From contig JAKUCV010007834.1 of the NCBI GenBank assembly GCA_028386065.3, forward strand, positions 62,001-126,000: 64,000 nucleotides of DNA, written 5' to 3'. The DNA comes from Turnera subulata (taxonomy: Eukaryota; Streptophyta; Magnoliopsida; Malpighiales; Passifloraceae). This document shows positions 11,532-22,828 of this stretch, in pieces (within the stretch, counting starts at the first letter, position 1; each line of letters starts with the position of its first letter). Made by a program: the position numbers and the translations under genes. A model generated the notes under the pieces. That model ran no database searches and had not been told where the DNA came from. It saw only the letters and a list, made by a program, of their open reading frames with translations.

Positions 11532-14500
11532 TGTAACGCCCCGAATTTTTCATATTCAAATTTATGAAATTTTTGAAATTTTTATTCCATTTTTATCCTC
11601 CTAATATTTCTGAGTTTTTGGTCGAGGAAATTTTTCTTTTCCTCGGAAGTTATCTCTTCTATGTTGGTATATGCCTTTAAATAGTTTTTCTTTGGAGTTA
11701 ATTTATGTTTGGAGGTGAAACACATGTTTTAATGTAGTTTCGGGTTAAACTACGTCGTTTTGGTGGAGCGAGTACATTAAACACATATCCTCGTCGCGTT
11801 TTGACCGAGGGGGTAAGTCTGCTTTGACTTGAGGAGACAGAGGTACCAAACGGTGTCGTTGCTTAGCAAAGTGACGTCGTTTTGGATGCAACCGAAGCCT
11901 AGGGTGACCCTGGATATTTAAGCATCTCTTTTAGTCTCTCCCTCTTCAATCTATCTCCTTCTCCTTCTCTCTCCAGCCGACAACCTCTCCTTTTTTTTCT
12001 CTACTCTCTCTCACGAGCACACAAGGTCACCGCCACGACTTCTTCTTCATGTCTTCCTCTCCTTTCTTTGCAAACACCGCCACCGTCTAACACCTGCAGA
12101 AGAGAGGAGTGGTTCGTGGCAGACTGGTGACAGAGGAACCAAGGTTGCCTCGGTTTGCACGCGTACGACGGGACCCGGGGTTTGGAATCGTCGTGTCGTC
12201 GACACTCGTCCTTCTTCTCCCCTTCGACCCGCGTCCCTCCTCCGCCATCTCTACAGGTCTCGATCAGTAGAGGTCGTACGACGGAGAACGCGAGGGCGAA
12301 CTCGAGTCTGCTGCCGACACCATTCACCGCAGTGGCACGTGTCGCTGGTGCTCGGCGAACAGGTGAGTTCCGGTGGTGAGGACGGGTTGGTCATGTTGGT
12401 TTTCAACGGTCTGTGTGCCGGTGTCGAGGCTCGGGGTGGAATCGAGCGGTCTCGCCGCCATCTATTCCGGTAATTCTTTGATTCGATCCTTTTCACCCTT
12501 CCTTCTCTTTTTGTTATCGAGCTCTAGTGGTGATTAATCGAGCTCTATTTTGTTTGGGGCTTGTGTTGTTGCTTGGTTGGTGGTCAATTGTAGATGGTGT
12601 TGATGGTCGAAATGTCTACTGTTGCGTAAGTTCATGGGCAGAATGTTTGGGGCTTCGATTGTGAAAGCTCTGACACGAACCGAGGCTTTGAGGAGGTGGA
12701 CCCGTTACTGCCATGTACAGATTCGATTCTGGGTAAGTGTACAACACCCTTGATTTGTTTCTGGTCTGTTTCAGTGATTTATGGGTGTTATGTTGTTGAT
12801 TTGGAGTTGCTTTGGTGTTCAGCTATATTGTTAGGATGTTTTGGACATTTCTGGACTGTTGTGAAATCTCCGGCGAGGTTACCACCGGAATCCGGAGAGC
12901 AAGTTTCTATTCCGGCGATGCGGTTTGTTCCTCGGATTGAAGGGTATCTTTCTGTTGATGTTATGTTTTTATGCTTCCATACATGGCATGTAACATAACT
13001 AAACGAGTGAATGTGATGTACCAGGGTAGTCGGGTTTAGTGGAAACCGGGTGTGGGGAAAGAGTGACACGTGGCCGGATTATGTTCGATGTGAGTAGTGT
13101 CTCTAGGTCAGGAAACTTTGGGCTCGGGTGTAATCTTAGAACGGGTATGGGGTAAATCGGGCCTAGGCCCTTAGAGGACGCTATATCTTTGAAGGTAATA
13201 GTTTTGGACTAAATAAGCATGGGCTTTAAGCCCAATGATATATTTGGGCTTAGTAGTGAGTTTTGATGTTATGGGACTGGACGTATATTTGGACTTGGAC
13301 TTAGTTGGGCTTGAAGCCTGTGAAACTTAGGCCCGTGACATGTTGGGTATATGGACCATGAGTGGGATTGGATCTCTGGGCTTAGGCCCTGGCTTTGGAA
13401 GTAAATGGGCCTAGACGTTTTATAAACATAATGGGGTTGGAAGGATTAAGTTGTTATAATAATGTAATCGCGTAGCTAGCATGCATCTATCATGTCCTAT
13501 GGTTGCAATATACGTGACCCCGTTGTGTCATAACATAGGATTTGTCGAAGCAAGGCAGTGTACCGGATTTTCCAAGGCAATTTCTATAGCCCAGGTGAGG
13601 ACATATAAACCCTTGTATGCATTACCGCCTACAATACTCGGTTAATTAACTTGATATGCAGAGTGGTAATATTTGTTTGGCACTGAATGCTGTATAAGTG
13701 TACGCCTGTTGTGCTGATGTTGATATTTGCAAAGTGTATTATGTTTATGATACCTATGACGTGGTGTGCCTGATTATGTGACCTGTTGTCCGATGTGATG
13801 TATTGTGCCTGTCTAGCATGACTTGTTTGGTTATGTTAAACACATGAGATATAGATTTATTGGTTTGTGTGGTGGACTGTGGGCTGGCTGCCCAGACTTG
13901 AGAATAAGATATTAAATCCACCCAACACTGTTTGATAATAACTTATGGCACAACTGTTAAAACATAATTGAGAATAACGAACTATAATAATTCTACTGTG
14001 GGGCTGATGACCGGTTGGTTCGGGCGGGAAGTGCTCGGGATCGTATGCAGGATAGCATGGTATATGCGGTTTAGCATATGGGTCTGTGATGACCGGTTCT
14101 ACCTCCCTCTTTCTATCTCCCCCTTTTTACCTCCCTCTTTCTCTCTATCTGTCTCTCTCTCTCACTGATTGTATTGGGCCTTGCCCCGTTTATATTGGGC
14201 TTATGCCCTGGTTGTCTCATGAGACGAGACCGAGCTCGACGCACACAGTAGAGGGCCCTAATAAAATATTAAATCCTAATAAAATATTTAAACCTAATAA
14301 CAAAGATAATAATATAAGTAATGATAAGTGATGGTTTAAAGTCTGATGATGACTTGTGTCGTGTATTGTGACTTTTTGTGCACTGTGATTGCTATTGCTT
14401 ATTGCCGGTGTATTTGTAGTTGATTTGTATTAGTATACTTTGGTTTATTTGTTTGCGGTGAGACAGTGGTTGGTCTCACCCCCTCACAGTTTTTACACAG

Positions 14501-14876
14501 GATAACTGATCGTGGATCAGGCACGCATTCAGGTAGCTGAGCCTACTTTCCTGTGGGGACGGATCCATAGGTTGACACTTCATATGTCTGTATTTGACAC
14601 TAAACTAAATATTGATTTTCCGCTGCATAACTTATCGGGAAGTTGTTTGTATTGTTCGGATTGAGCACTTGTTTTCCGGTTGGTTTACCGATGTTCACGG
14701 GGTTTGATAAGCCCGGTTTACTTTTGAGTCTTTAAGCATCCCGATGTTTAATTTGTTACTTTGAGTTTTGATGATATGTTCTACATAATGTTTGGCATCC
14801 CTGGACTCAAGGGCATTTTGGTCACTTTATTGTCACTTATGTTTTGTATATTTGGTTTTGGGATGCGGTCGTTTCA
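11532..14876 (+). repeat. 3' LTR of the Tekay-like element
   Basis: A 3345-bp copy of 4494-7827. Scattered substitutions and small indels separate the two LTRs, including extra bases near 12897 and a rearranged phrase near 13270, so the insertion is not recent. It ends at CA (14876), after which the interrupted minus-strand gag resumes. Confidence 0.9.
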
Positions 14877-15220
14877 GCTCTGACTAACTTTGGGTCTGAT
14901 TATTGAGCTTGTACCAGCACTTGAGCCACTGAAACTAGGACTGCCCCTATATTGAGCCCGCGACAAATTAACTCACAATCATGAATTCCTGTACCCTCGA
15001 AATTGGCCAGTACCAACAGCGAAATTTTGCTAGCCCTGAAAATTATCCTGCCTTTCTCTCTTGGCACTTGCCTCGGCCATATTCTCCTAGGCTTTTGCCT
15101 CAATTACCCTGGACTTGTCAACTACAGCAGCATAAGAACTGAATTCATGGGCAACTAAAGAGTTGTATATGAACCCCTTCAATCCATTAATAAACCTCTT
15201 GATCTTCCTGATGCACATGA
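14877..15220 (-). pseudogene. Gag fragment of the interrupted Tekay-like element
   Basis: On the minus strand, 15210 to 14877 gives KIKRFINGLKGFIYNSL, then AAVVDKSRVIEAKA, a stop, and ENMAEASAKR. This is the distal part of a chromovirus gag just before the zinc knuckles that lie at 4470-4340 on the other side of the inserted element. Stops interrupt the frame. The rest of gag, upstream on the minus strand (right of 15220), is not recognisable. Confidence 0.75.
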
Positions 15221-15592
15221 AATATGCATAGTTCTAGGCATGATTTTAGATATATTTGCTCTCAATTTATCATGATTATATGCCATACTTTGCATTATTT
15301 CATCTTATTCCTTTAAAATTCCATCCCTTATTCTATGATTAGTGATCCTAGTAAGGATTTTGGAGATTTTACTAGAGATTTCGAAGAAACAGCCTCTGCC
15401 ACAGCCTGAGCCTGTTTCGAGCCTGTTGTTCATTACAGAATCAGTAAAAGGCCACGAATCCCTCTCCAATCACAAGATATCCACTGGATTTCACTACCCT
15501 TGCTCTGATACTCGAAGCCTCCATGCTACCACACTAATCGCAAGGGAAGCTGGAATCGATTGCAAGGAAGAACCAAGAAACATTGCACACAG
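15221..15592. other. Unassigned sequence between the gag fragment and copia 1 LTR
   Basis: No gene or repeat of a known class is recognised here. A plus-strand frame from 15342 (phrase KKQPLPQPEPVSS) is open but has no recognisable domain. The stretch ends CACAG at the copia LTR, which would be the left copy of that element's target duplication; the right copy is lost. Confidence 0.4.
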
Positions 15593-17166
15593 TGTGAGTA
15601 TCCGGTTCATGCAATTGACAATCAAAAGCACAAAAATACAACATGTATGCGCAGCGGAAATACCGGATACACATGGAGGATCCATGTGAAGGGAGCTAAA
15701 CCGAATAACAATTTTTCATACCTGTAACGGTTGAGGTCTTTCACCCAACTGTAGAACCGAATCAGCAAGAGCCAGACGTAAGCCTCGCCCCTCTATGGTA
15801 TCCACACGAACCGCTGTAACTGGTAGAAGAACGTCTCACGATCTTCAACGCTAGCTCTCCCGAACTGGTGTGCTAGCAACAGAAAACGGGAGCTGTGTGG
15901 TGTTTAGTTTCTTCTTTCTTTCTCAAAGAATGAGGTGGATGGTATGTGTTTTTCCTCTCAATTTTCAGACCTATCAAGAAACTCTTAAGACTCTGAAAAC
16001 TCTCTAAGACAAGTGAGGAAGAGGCTCAAGAGTAATCTGATTACTCTCCACACAAATGCATAATCGAGGGGAGCTACTGGCCAACAAGGTGGACCACTAG
16101 ACAATATGATTGTGTCTCCACACAAAACATGTCTCCACTAATCCATTATCACACAACTCATCACAGCACTAGTTTGGTTAAATTATTCTGACAATAATTG
16201 AACCAAACCAGCCTAAAACAACCCTAATCCAACCACGGTCCACCCACGGTCCAACCGCGGTCCAACCACACCTTGGTTCAACCATGATCTAACCACGGTT
16301 CAACCACCTGCTCGAATCAACGGCTGTATGTGTGTGACCCTGTAGGCACTTGTACGTTCGGCAATAATCGTAAAATCTCATTTTACAATTATAAGCAAAG
16401 AGCGGCGTCTAGCAACACATCATTGCCACCCGAACGACAAGATCAATGCTGATTCCACGTGCCTCGGAACATGTCATCGTCCCTTCATCCCATTATCAAG
16501 ATTAAACACGAGACATGGAATATGTCAATCTCGCATATGTTTAATCTCGGTTTCTTGATCCTCGAGTTAACCGGTAAAACGGATACCAATGATATCATAT
16601 ATCATTATCCGAGCATGGCCATGCATTTAGGGTTCAACTCTATCAAGAAACACTCCGATAATATACCCGTTATATGGGTTGGACGAATCCCCTCTGGATC
16701 ATAGTTTTGGGTGATGTGTGAGTAGTATGTGGGTTATTAATGGGAATGCAGATAGGTCAATGCCTACTGGTCCTTATTATAGTTTCGTATACTGAGTGTA
16801 CAACTCTTGGAACTACTAGTGTCCAGATTGGACAATACATTATAAGAACCGCTATCGACAAAACATATAACGTTCCATGTAGCGTTCTTATGTGGGTCGG
16901 TCTACTCCACAAGTTCTCTAACTTGTACCCGTATGTAGAATTCATATCACATATGCAATTCTCAACATACGCTAGTCTTAATTTATTATTACAACCCATC
17001 CATAATAATAATCGACTAGGGACAATTTAAGAATATGAAATATTCTAGGGTTATAAGTATGTGCAAGCGTTTATCTCATAAACGATGCTTATTGGAATAA
17101 CCTTAATGCGTATACATGACTACAAATAATCATCCATGATTGGCTTTTGGGCTTATTACACTAACA
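15593..17166 (-). repeat. 3' LTR of copia 1
   Basis: A 1574-bp block starting TGTGAGT and ending ACTAACA on the plus strand. It is homologous to the LTRs at 24390, 30986 and 48511: all have the CAGCGGAA segment, TCTACGGTATCCACACGAACC-like phrase, repeated CCAACCACGGT units (16230-16310 here) and the shared GACTAGGGAC block. It is more diverged from the element 2 LTRs than those are from each other. Confidence 0.88.
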
Positions 17167-17181
17167 ATCTCCCACTTGCAC
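17167..17181 (-). other. Polypurine tract of copia 1
   Basis: ATCTCCCACTTGCAC on the plus strand, that is GTGCAAGTGGGAGAT on the coding strand, directly precedes the 3' LTR. The same tract precedes the 3' LTR of element 2 at 25909. Confidence 0.75.
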
Positions 17182-17239
17182 CAAAGCCAATCATCCATAT
17201 ATCTCATACATGTGGATCTAGCATGACCATCATGCTTCC

Positions 17240-20200
17240 GCTGCGTGAGAAGATTAGACAATAGATCTCCTACTTTGTTCCCAAAAGGAACTATACACAG
17301 CCTCAGTTGTAGAGTCGGCTACTGTCTCTTGCTTGGAACTCTTCCAGCATACAGTACCTTGCTTGGAACTCTTCCAGCATACAGTACCTTTCTTGGAACT
17401 CTTCCAGCACACATTACCACTTCCAAGACAAAACACCTATCCTAACTGCGATCTAAAATCACCCCTATCGGTTTGGAAGCTAGCATCTGTGTAACCCTTT
17501 ACACAAGCTCATCAAGGCTTCCGTAAACCAGGAATGCATCCTTAGTGCTTCTCAAGTACTTAGGACATTCTTAACTGATGTCCAGTGACTCTCACCGGGA
17601 TCAGATTGGTATCTGCTTGTGACACTCAAAGCACAAGTGACATTCGGCCGAGTACATAACATGGCATACATGATAGATCCTATTGCCGAAGCAAAAGGAT
17701 TCTTACTCATCCGCTCTCTCTCCTTAAATGTACTAGGACATTGATACTTTAAGAGAGATATGCCATGTGACAAGGGCAAGAACCCTTTCTTGGAATCTTG
17801 CATGCTAAACCTCTTTAGCACCTTGTCAATTTACGTACTTTGACTTAGCCCAAGAAGCCTTTTGGATCTATCTCTATAGATCTTTATACCTAACACATAG
17901 GCAGCCTCTCCTAAGTCCTTCATCGAGAAATTCTTTCCTAACCAAGTCTTTACGGACTGTAGTGTCGGAATGTCATTCTCAATAAGTAGAATGTCGTCAA
18001 CATACAACAACAAGAAAACAATAGTGCTCCCACTAACCATCTTGTAAACACATGAGTCATCTTCACTTTTAACGAAACCAAACTCTTTGATTACTTCATT
18101 AAAACGAAGATTCCAACTCCTAGAAGCTTGCTTCAATCCATAAACGGATCTCTGCAACTTGCATACCATATTGGCATTCTTTGGATTGACAAAACCTTCA
18201 GGTTGTGTCTTGTACACATCCTCTAAAAAATTGCCGTTAAGGAAGGCGGTTTTGACATCCATTTGCCATATCTCATAATCATAGTATGCCGCTATAGCCA
18301 ATAGAATCCGGATGGATTTAACCATAGCAACTGGTGAGAAAGTTTCATCATAGTCAATACCATGAACTTGCTTAAAACCTTTCGCAACCAATTGCCCTTT
18401 ATAGGTAATCACATTACCATCCATGTTGGTCTTTCTCTTAAAGACCCATTTGCACCCAATGGGTTTTACCCCTTCGGGTGGATCAATCAAGGTCCATACC
18501 TTGTTTTTGTACATGGATTCCATTTCCGAATTCATGGCCTCTAGCCACTTCTCAGAGTTCGAACCCGTAATGGCCTGCTGATAGGAAGTGGGCTCATCCT
18601 CATCTATGAGCATCACGTCTCCAGCATGAGTCATGAGAAATCCATATCTCTCAGGCTCATACGAAGTCCTATCCGACCTACGCGGCCTATGTGTTACAGG
18701 CACAGGATTCTCATCCACAATTTCTTGTGGTTCCTGCCCTTGTTCCATCTCAGCCTCTATCTCTCGAACTTCTTCGAGTTCTACTTTCCTCCCACTGATT
18801 CTTCTAGAAATAAATTCCCTTTCTAGAAAAATAGCAGTCCGAGCCACAAACACTTTATGCTCTAAAGGATTATAGAAATAATACCCTTTCGTTTCCTTAG
18901 GGTATCCTACAAATAGGCACTTGTCGGATTTAGGGCCGAGTTTATCCGAAGCTTCACGTCTTACGTAAGCCTTACAACCCCAAATTCTCATAAAATACAA
19001 ATTGGGACGCTTCCCAGTCCATAACTCATATGGTGTCTTTTCGACGGATTTAGATGGAACATGGTTTAGTGTAAAAGCTGCATTCAATAATGCATGTCCC
19101 CAAAACAAAGGAGGAAGTTCAGCTTGACTCTTCATCGAACGAACCATGTCCAACAAGGTTCTATTCCTCCTTTCTGACACACCATTCCATTGATGCGTAC
19201 CCGACGGAGTGAGCTGTGATACTATACCACACTCCTTTAGATGATCAAGGAATTCTCGGTCTAAGTATTCACCTCCTCGATTTGATCGAATCATCTTAAT
19301 ACTTTTACCGAGTTGATTATGTACTTCATTCTTGAATTCTTTGAACTTTTCAAAGGATTCTGACTTGTGTCTCATTAGATACACATAGCCATATCCACTG
19401 AAATCGTCAGTAAATTTAATGAAGTATGAAAAACCACCTCTAGCCTGTGTGGACATAGGTCTGCATACATCACTATGTATGAGACCTAATAAGTCCGATG
19501 CTCTCTCACCCTTACCGGTAAAAGGAGCCTTCGTCATTTTTCCTAACAAACACGACTCACACGTCTCAAATGATTCATAATCAAATGAGTCTAAAAGTCC
19601 ATCTTTATGGAGTTTAGATATACATGTCTCGTTTATATGGCCTAAACGACAATGCCAAAGGTACGTTTCATTGGAATCATTCGTTCTAACCTTCTTCGTG
19701 TTAATGTTATAGATTGCGGTTTCTAGGTTTAGAACATACAAACCATTGCTCAAATATGCACCACCATAATATAAATTATTGAAATAAATGGAACAACAAT
19801 TGTCCTTTATTACAAATGAAAATCCTTTCTTGTCAAGACAAGATACAGAAATTAGATTCCTGCTAATGGTTGGTACATAATAGCAATCGTCTAGTTCCAA
19901 AACTAAACCACTCGGTAAGGATAGATAGTAAGTTCCTACGGCTAATGCAGCAACTCTTGCTCCATTTCCCACACGTAGGTCTCTCTCACCCTTAGCCAAT
20001 CTCCTACTCTTTCTTAGTTCCTGCACATTTACACAAATGTGAGAACCACATCCGGTATCTAATACCCATGATGCAGAGATAGAGATATTCGCTTCTATAA
20101 CGAACATACCTGAAGTGGAAGTCTCACTTCCCTTCTTCTTCTTCAACTCTTGAAGATAAACCGGGCAGTTCCGTCTCCAATGGCCAGACTTCTTGCAATG

Positions 20201-20938
20201 GAAAATACGACCTTTAGGTTTCAGCATTTGTGAAGAAGATGCACCAAACCTTTTGGTGGATTTCTTCATCTTAGCTTTACCCTTTCCTTTGCCACCTCCA
20301 AGCATCAATATGCTATTGGATTTACTTGCCTTCATTTGTTGCTCAGCTGTTCCCAACATGTTGATCAACTCGGACAAGGACTTGTCAAGATGGTTCAATA
20401 TTGAAGTTCATGACAAATTGACCGTAGCTATCCGGCAACGATTGCAGGACTAGGTCAACAGCCAATTCCTTCTGCAAAGGAAACCCTAGACCCTCAAGGC
20501 TTTCGATGTATCCAATCATCTTAAGCACATGAGGTGTGACGGGAGATGATTCAGCCATTCTGCATTGGAACAATGCCCTAGAGGTCACATACCTCTCATT
20601 CCTTGCTTGCTCCTCAAAGAGCATCTTAAGGTGTTCGATCATATCGAACGCCCCCATGTTCTCGTGTTGCTTCTGAAGCTCAGATTCCACGTTAACAAGC
20701 ATGAGGCATCCTATATCCAATGCATCATCTAGATGCTTCTTGTAAGCATCCCTTTCTGCCCTTGGTGCACTAGGTGCCGGTTCACTCGGAACGGGCCCTT
20801 CGAGGACATACAATTTTTTTCTTGTTTGAGGACAATCCTCAAGTTACGATACCATTTCAGGAAGTTATTCCCGTTTAACTTTTCCTTCTCAAGGACCGAT
20901 CCCAGTGACAATGTGCTAGTGTTTTGTGCCATGGGCAC
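17240..20938 (-). pseudogene. Gag-pol of copia 1, near full length but disabled
   Basis: Gag starts at 20938 (MPMAQNTSTLSLGSV) and frameshifts near 20810. The 855-codon main frame, 20398-17831, carries the remaining domains. The zinc knuckle has lost its first Cys (FHCKKSGHWRRNC). The protease motif is WVLDTGCGSH. The integrase zinc finger is HCRLGH...CESCLLGK, with core LIHSDV, RSNRGGEY and NGVSERRNRT. RT has YVDDILLI. The second integrase catalytic Asp (usually RSDRGGEY) is Asn at 19280-19282. A TAA stop at 17831-17833 replaces the Tyr before IDKVLKRFS. RNase H continues past a frameshift near 17555 and holds a 30-bp triplication. It cannot encode a working polyprotein. Confidence 0.9.
17328..17417 (-). 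repeat. In-frame 30-bp triplication inside the RNase H coding region
   Basis: Three tandem copies of CTTGCTTGGAACTCTTCCAG plus ten further bases. On the coding strand each encodes ten residues ending CWKSSKQ, giving VCWKSSKKGT, VCWKSSKQGT, VCWKSSKQET. Element 2 has a single copy at the matching place (near 26075). Confidence 0.85.
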
Positions 20939-22090
20939 TCTACAACAATGATCAACTCACACAAATAAGAGTCATGCATACAAATACATTTAACAAGTAA
21001 TTCTATTAAATGTGCCCCTACTACATAAATCAAGACAAATATATAAGTAGGCCAAGATCCATATTTCACTACAACATATGTCAGCTTTGGCTGATCGCAT
21101 ATATCAATAGTTATTTAGGTAGACAACTCTTGTCAATTACATCTCATGTAACTCTTGGATAGTTGAGTGAACAACACTTTGTCCATATCTATCTCATAGA
21201 AATTACTCAACCCTTGCCTCTAAGTCCTTAATCCTATTAAGATGACTTAGCTAAGTCCAAACCCACAATAAGCAGTCGAGATATTACAATTATCCACTCG
21301 CACCTTGCTAGGATAAACATAGGCACCTTGCTTTGGCAAAACCTACCTAGTGTTGATCTAAGCAATGATGAGTACTTATCATGGAAGGCAACTAAGAACT
21401 TAATATTTACATCAACATATAATTCCAACACATCACATGGTTGTTCCTGATAAATCATACATTGATTTCATGTAAATTTGGAAACCAAAATACATGTGAA
21501 TATCGATGTCTTACTTGAACATCAATGTTTTGAGAATCTGATTCTCCCAACTACTTGGCAGCACTAAGTATTTCGGCCATATCCAGAGCTGTAGAGCACG
21601 GATTTGTGCAAACTTGGTGTCCCTGGAAAGCTAAGAAGTAGGGCTACAACTTTGCTTCAGGCCAGACAACAATTCGGCCTCCTTCTGCCTCGAATTCACA
21701 GTTGAAGTTACTGGGTCCCACAACATTGATGTTGAACCCTTCAACATCGATGTTTGGATTTTGCGAATCTGCAAAACATCGATGTTGACACTCAAACATC
21801 GATGTTGGAGGTTGCTGAACCCTCAAGACATCGATGTTGACCATCAAACATCGATGTTGGAGGTTTCCGAGTTCATAGAACATCGGTGCTAACACTTAAA
21901 CATCGATGTTTTGACCTCTCGGTCGATAATCGACCTAAGAGAACATCGATGTTGAAGCTTAAACATCGATGTTGTAGGTATCATATACCTTTCAAGCACC
22001 CTTGTCGAACTCATTCGACTTTCTACCAATAACATCTTGATTGATATCACATACCAATCAAGTTCTTGTTGTCAAAACACTTTTGACAAA
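20939..22090 (-). mobile_element. 5' leader of copia 1
   Basis: This non-coding region between gag and the missing 5' LTR is closely similar to 29355-30850 of element 2 up to the phrase TTTGACAAAACA. It includes about 12 copies of AACATCGATGTT-type palindromes at 21490-21990. Minus-strand frames at 21237-21895 are open by chance in the repeats and show no domain. Confidence 0.75.
21490..21990. repeat. Array of AACATCGATGTT palindromes in the copia 1 leader
   Basis: Around 12 copies, some with one mismatch, of the 12-bp perfect palindrome. They occur in pairs spaced 10-20 bp inside a repeat of roughly 54 bp whose phrases include TTGGAGGTTTCCGAG. It is a shorter version of the array at 29915-30710. 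Confidence 0.8.
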
Positions 22091-22095
22091 ACATG

Positions 22096-22828
22096 TGTGA
22101 AGGTCCTCTCCCCGAGGGACCCACCATATTCAGGTATTGTTACATCACTCCCTCTGCCCGATTAAATCCTTTACCATGCTGCAGCACTAGGGATTCGAAC
22201 TCGGAACGTGACGCTTTTTATCCCCCTCAAGGAGAGCACCTTCACCAATTCAGCTGCATCACGTCCCGAGTTCGAATCCCTAGTGCTGCAGCATGGTAAA
22301 GGATTTAATCGGGCGGAGGGAGTGATGTAACAATATCTGAATATGGTGGGTCCCTCGGGGAGAGGGCCTTCACAAAAAAGGCACTTTTTTTATGAAGGCC
22401 CTCCCCCTGAGGGACCCACCAAAGCTAGATATTGTTACATCACTCCCTCCGCCCGATTAAATCCTTTACCATGCTGCAGCACTAGGGATTCGAACTCGGG
22501 ACGTGATGCTTTTTATCCCCCTAAAGGTTCATAAAAAAAGGTGCCTTTTTTGTGAAGGCCCTCTCCCCGGGGGACCCACCATATTCAGGTATTGTTACAT
22601 CACTCCCTCCGCCCGGTTAAATCCTTTACCATGCTGCAGCACTAGGGATTCGAACTCGGGACGTGATGCAGCTGAATTGGTGAAGGTGCTCTCCTTGAGG
22701 GGGATAAAAAGCACCACGTCCCGAGTTCAAATCCCTAGTGTTGCAGCATGGTAAAGGATTTAATCGGGAAAAGGGAGTGATGTAACAATATCTGGCTTTG
22801 GTGGGTCCCTCGTGGAGAGAGCCTTCAC
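22096..22828. repeat. Palindromic cluster of tRNA-like SINE units (copy X)
   Basis: About five units of one 120-170-bp sequence alternate in orientation: minus (22096-22260), plus (22254-22373), minus (22397-22530), minus (22552-22665), plus (22668-22828). The plus unit runs from GCAGCTGAATTGGTGAAGG (A-box-like) through GAGTTCGAATCCC (B box GTTCGAATC, e.g. 22270-22278) to GGGTCCCTCGGGGAGAG and CCTTCAC. A tRNA-derived SINE is the likeliest source. AACATG occurs at both edges (22090-22095, 22829-22834), consistent with a target duplication. The same cluster is at 33177-33813. Confidence 0.7.

Larger units (their letters stand above)
4494..14876 (+). mobile_element. Tekay-like chromovirus with 3.3-kb LTRs, decayed, inserted in another Tekay-like gag
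   Basis: Two long direct repeats, both beginning TGTAACGCCCC and ending GGGATGCGGTCGTT-C/T-CA, bracket 3.7 kb of internal sequence. A primer binding site follows the left repeat and a purine-rich tract precedes the right one. The internal part holds degenerate protease, RT, RNase H, integrase and chromodomain remains on the plus strand; gag is mostly missing. Element length is 10.4 kb. The flanks are the two halves of one minus-strand gag gene, so this is a clean nested insertion. No convincing 5-bp target duplication is visible at the ends. Confidence 0.9.
15593..22090 (-). mobile_element. Ty1-copia element 1, minus strand, 5' LTR missing
   Basis: Order on the minus strand: 5' leader with palindromic repeats (22090-20939), gag (from 20938), pol (to about 17240), polypurine tract (17181-17167), 3' LTR (17166-15593). 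It is the same family as element 2 at 24390-32516. The leader is cut near 22090 in the phrase TTTGACAAAACA, where a SINE cluster begins; the 5' LTR that should follow is absent. The pol frame is far better preserved than in element 2. Confidence 0.88.

Noticed and set aside
22250..22300. tRNA gene at GTTCGAATC
   Set aside because: Only A-box-like and B-box promoter segments are present; no cloverleaf with a plausible anticodon stem was found, and copies occur in both orientations as in a SINE.
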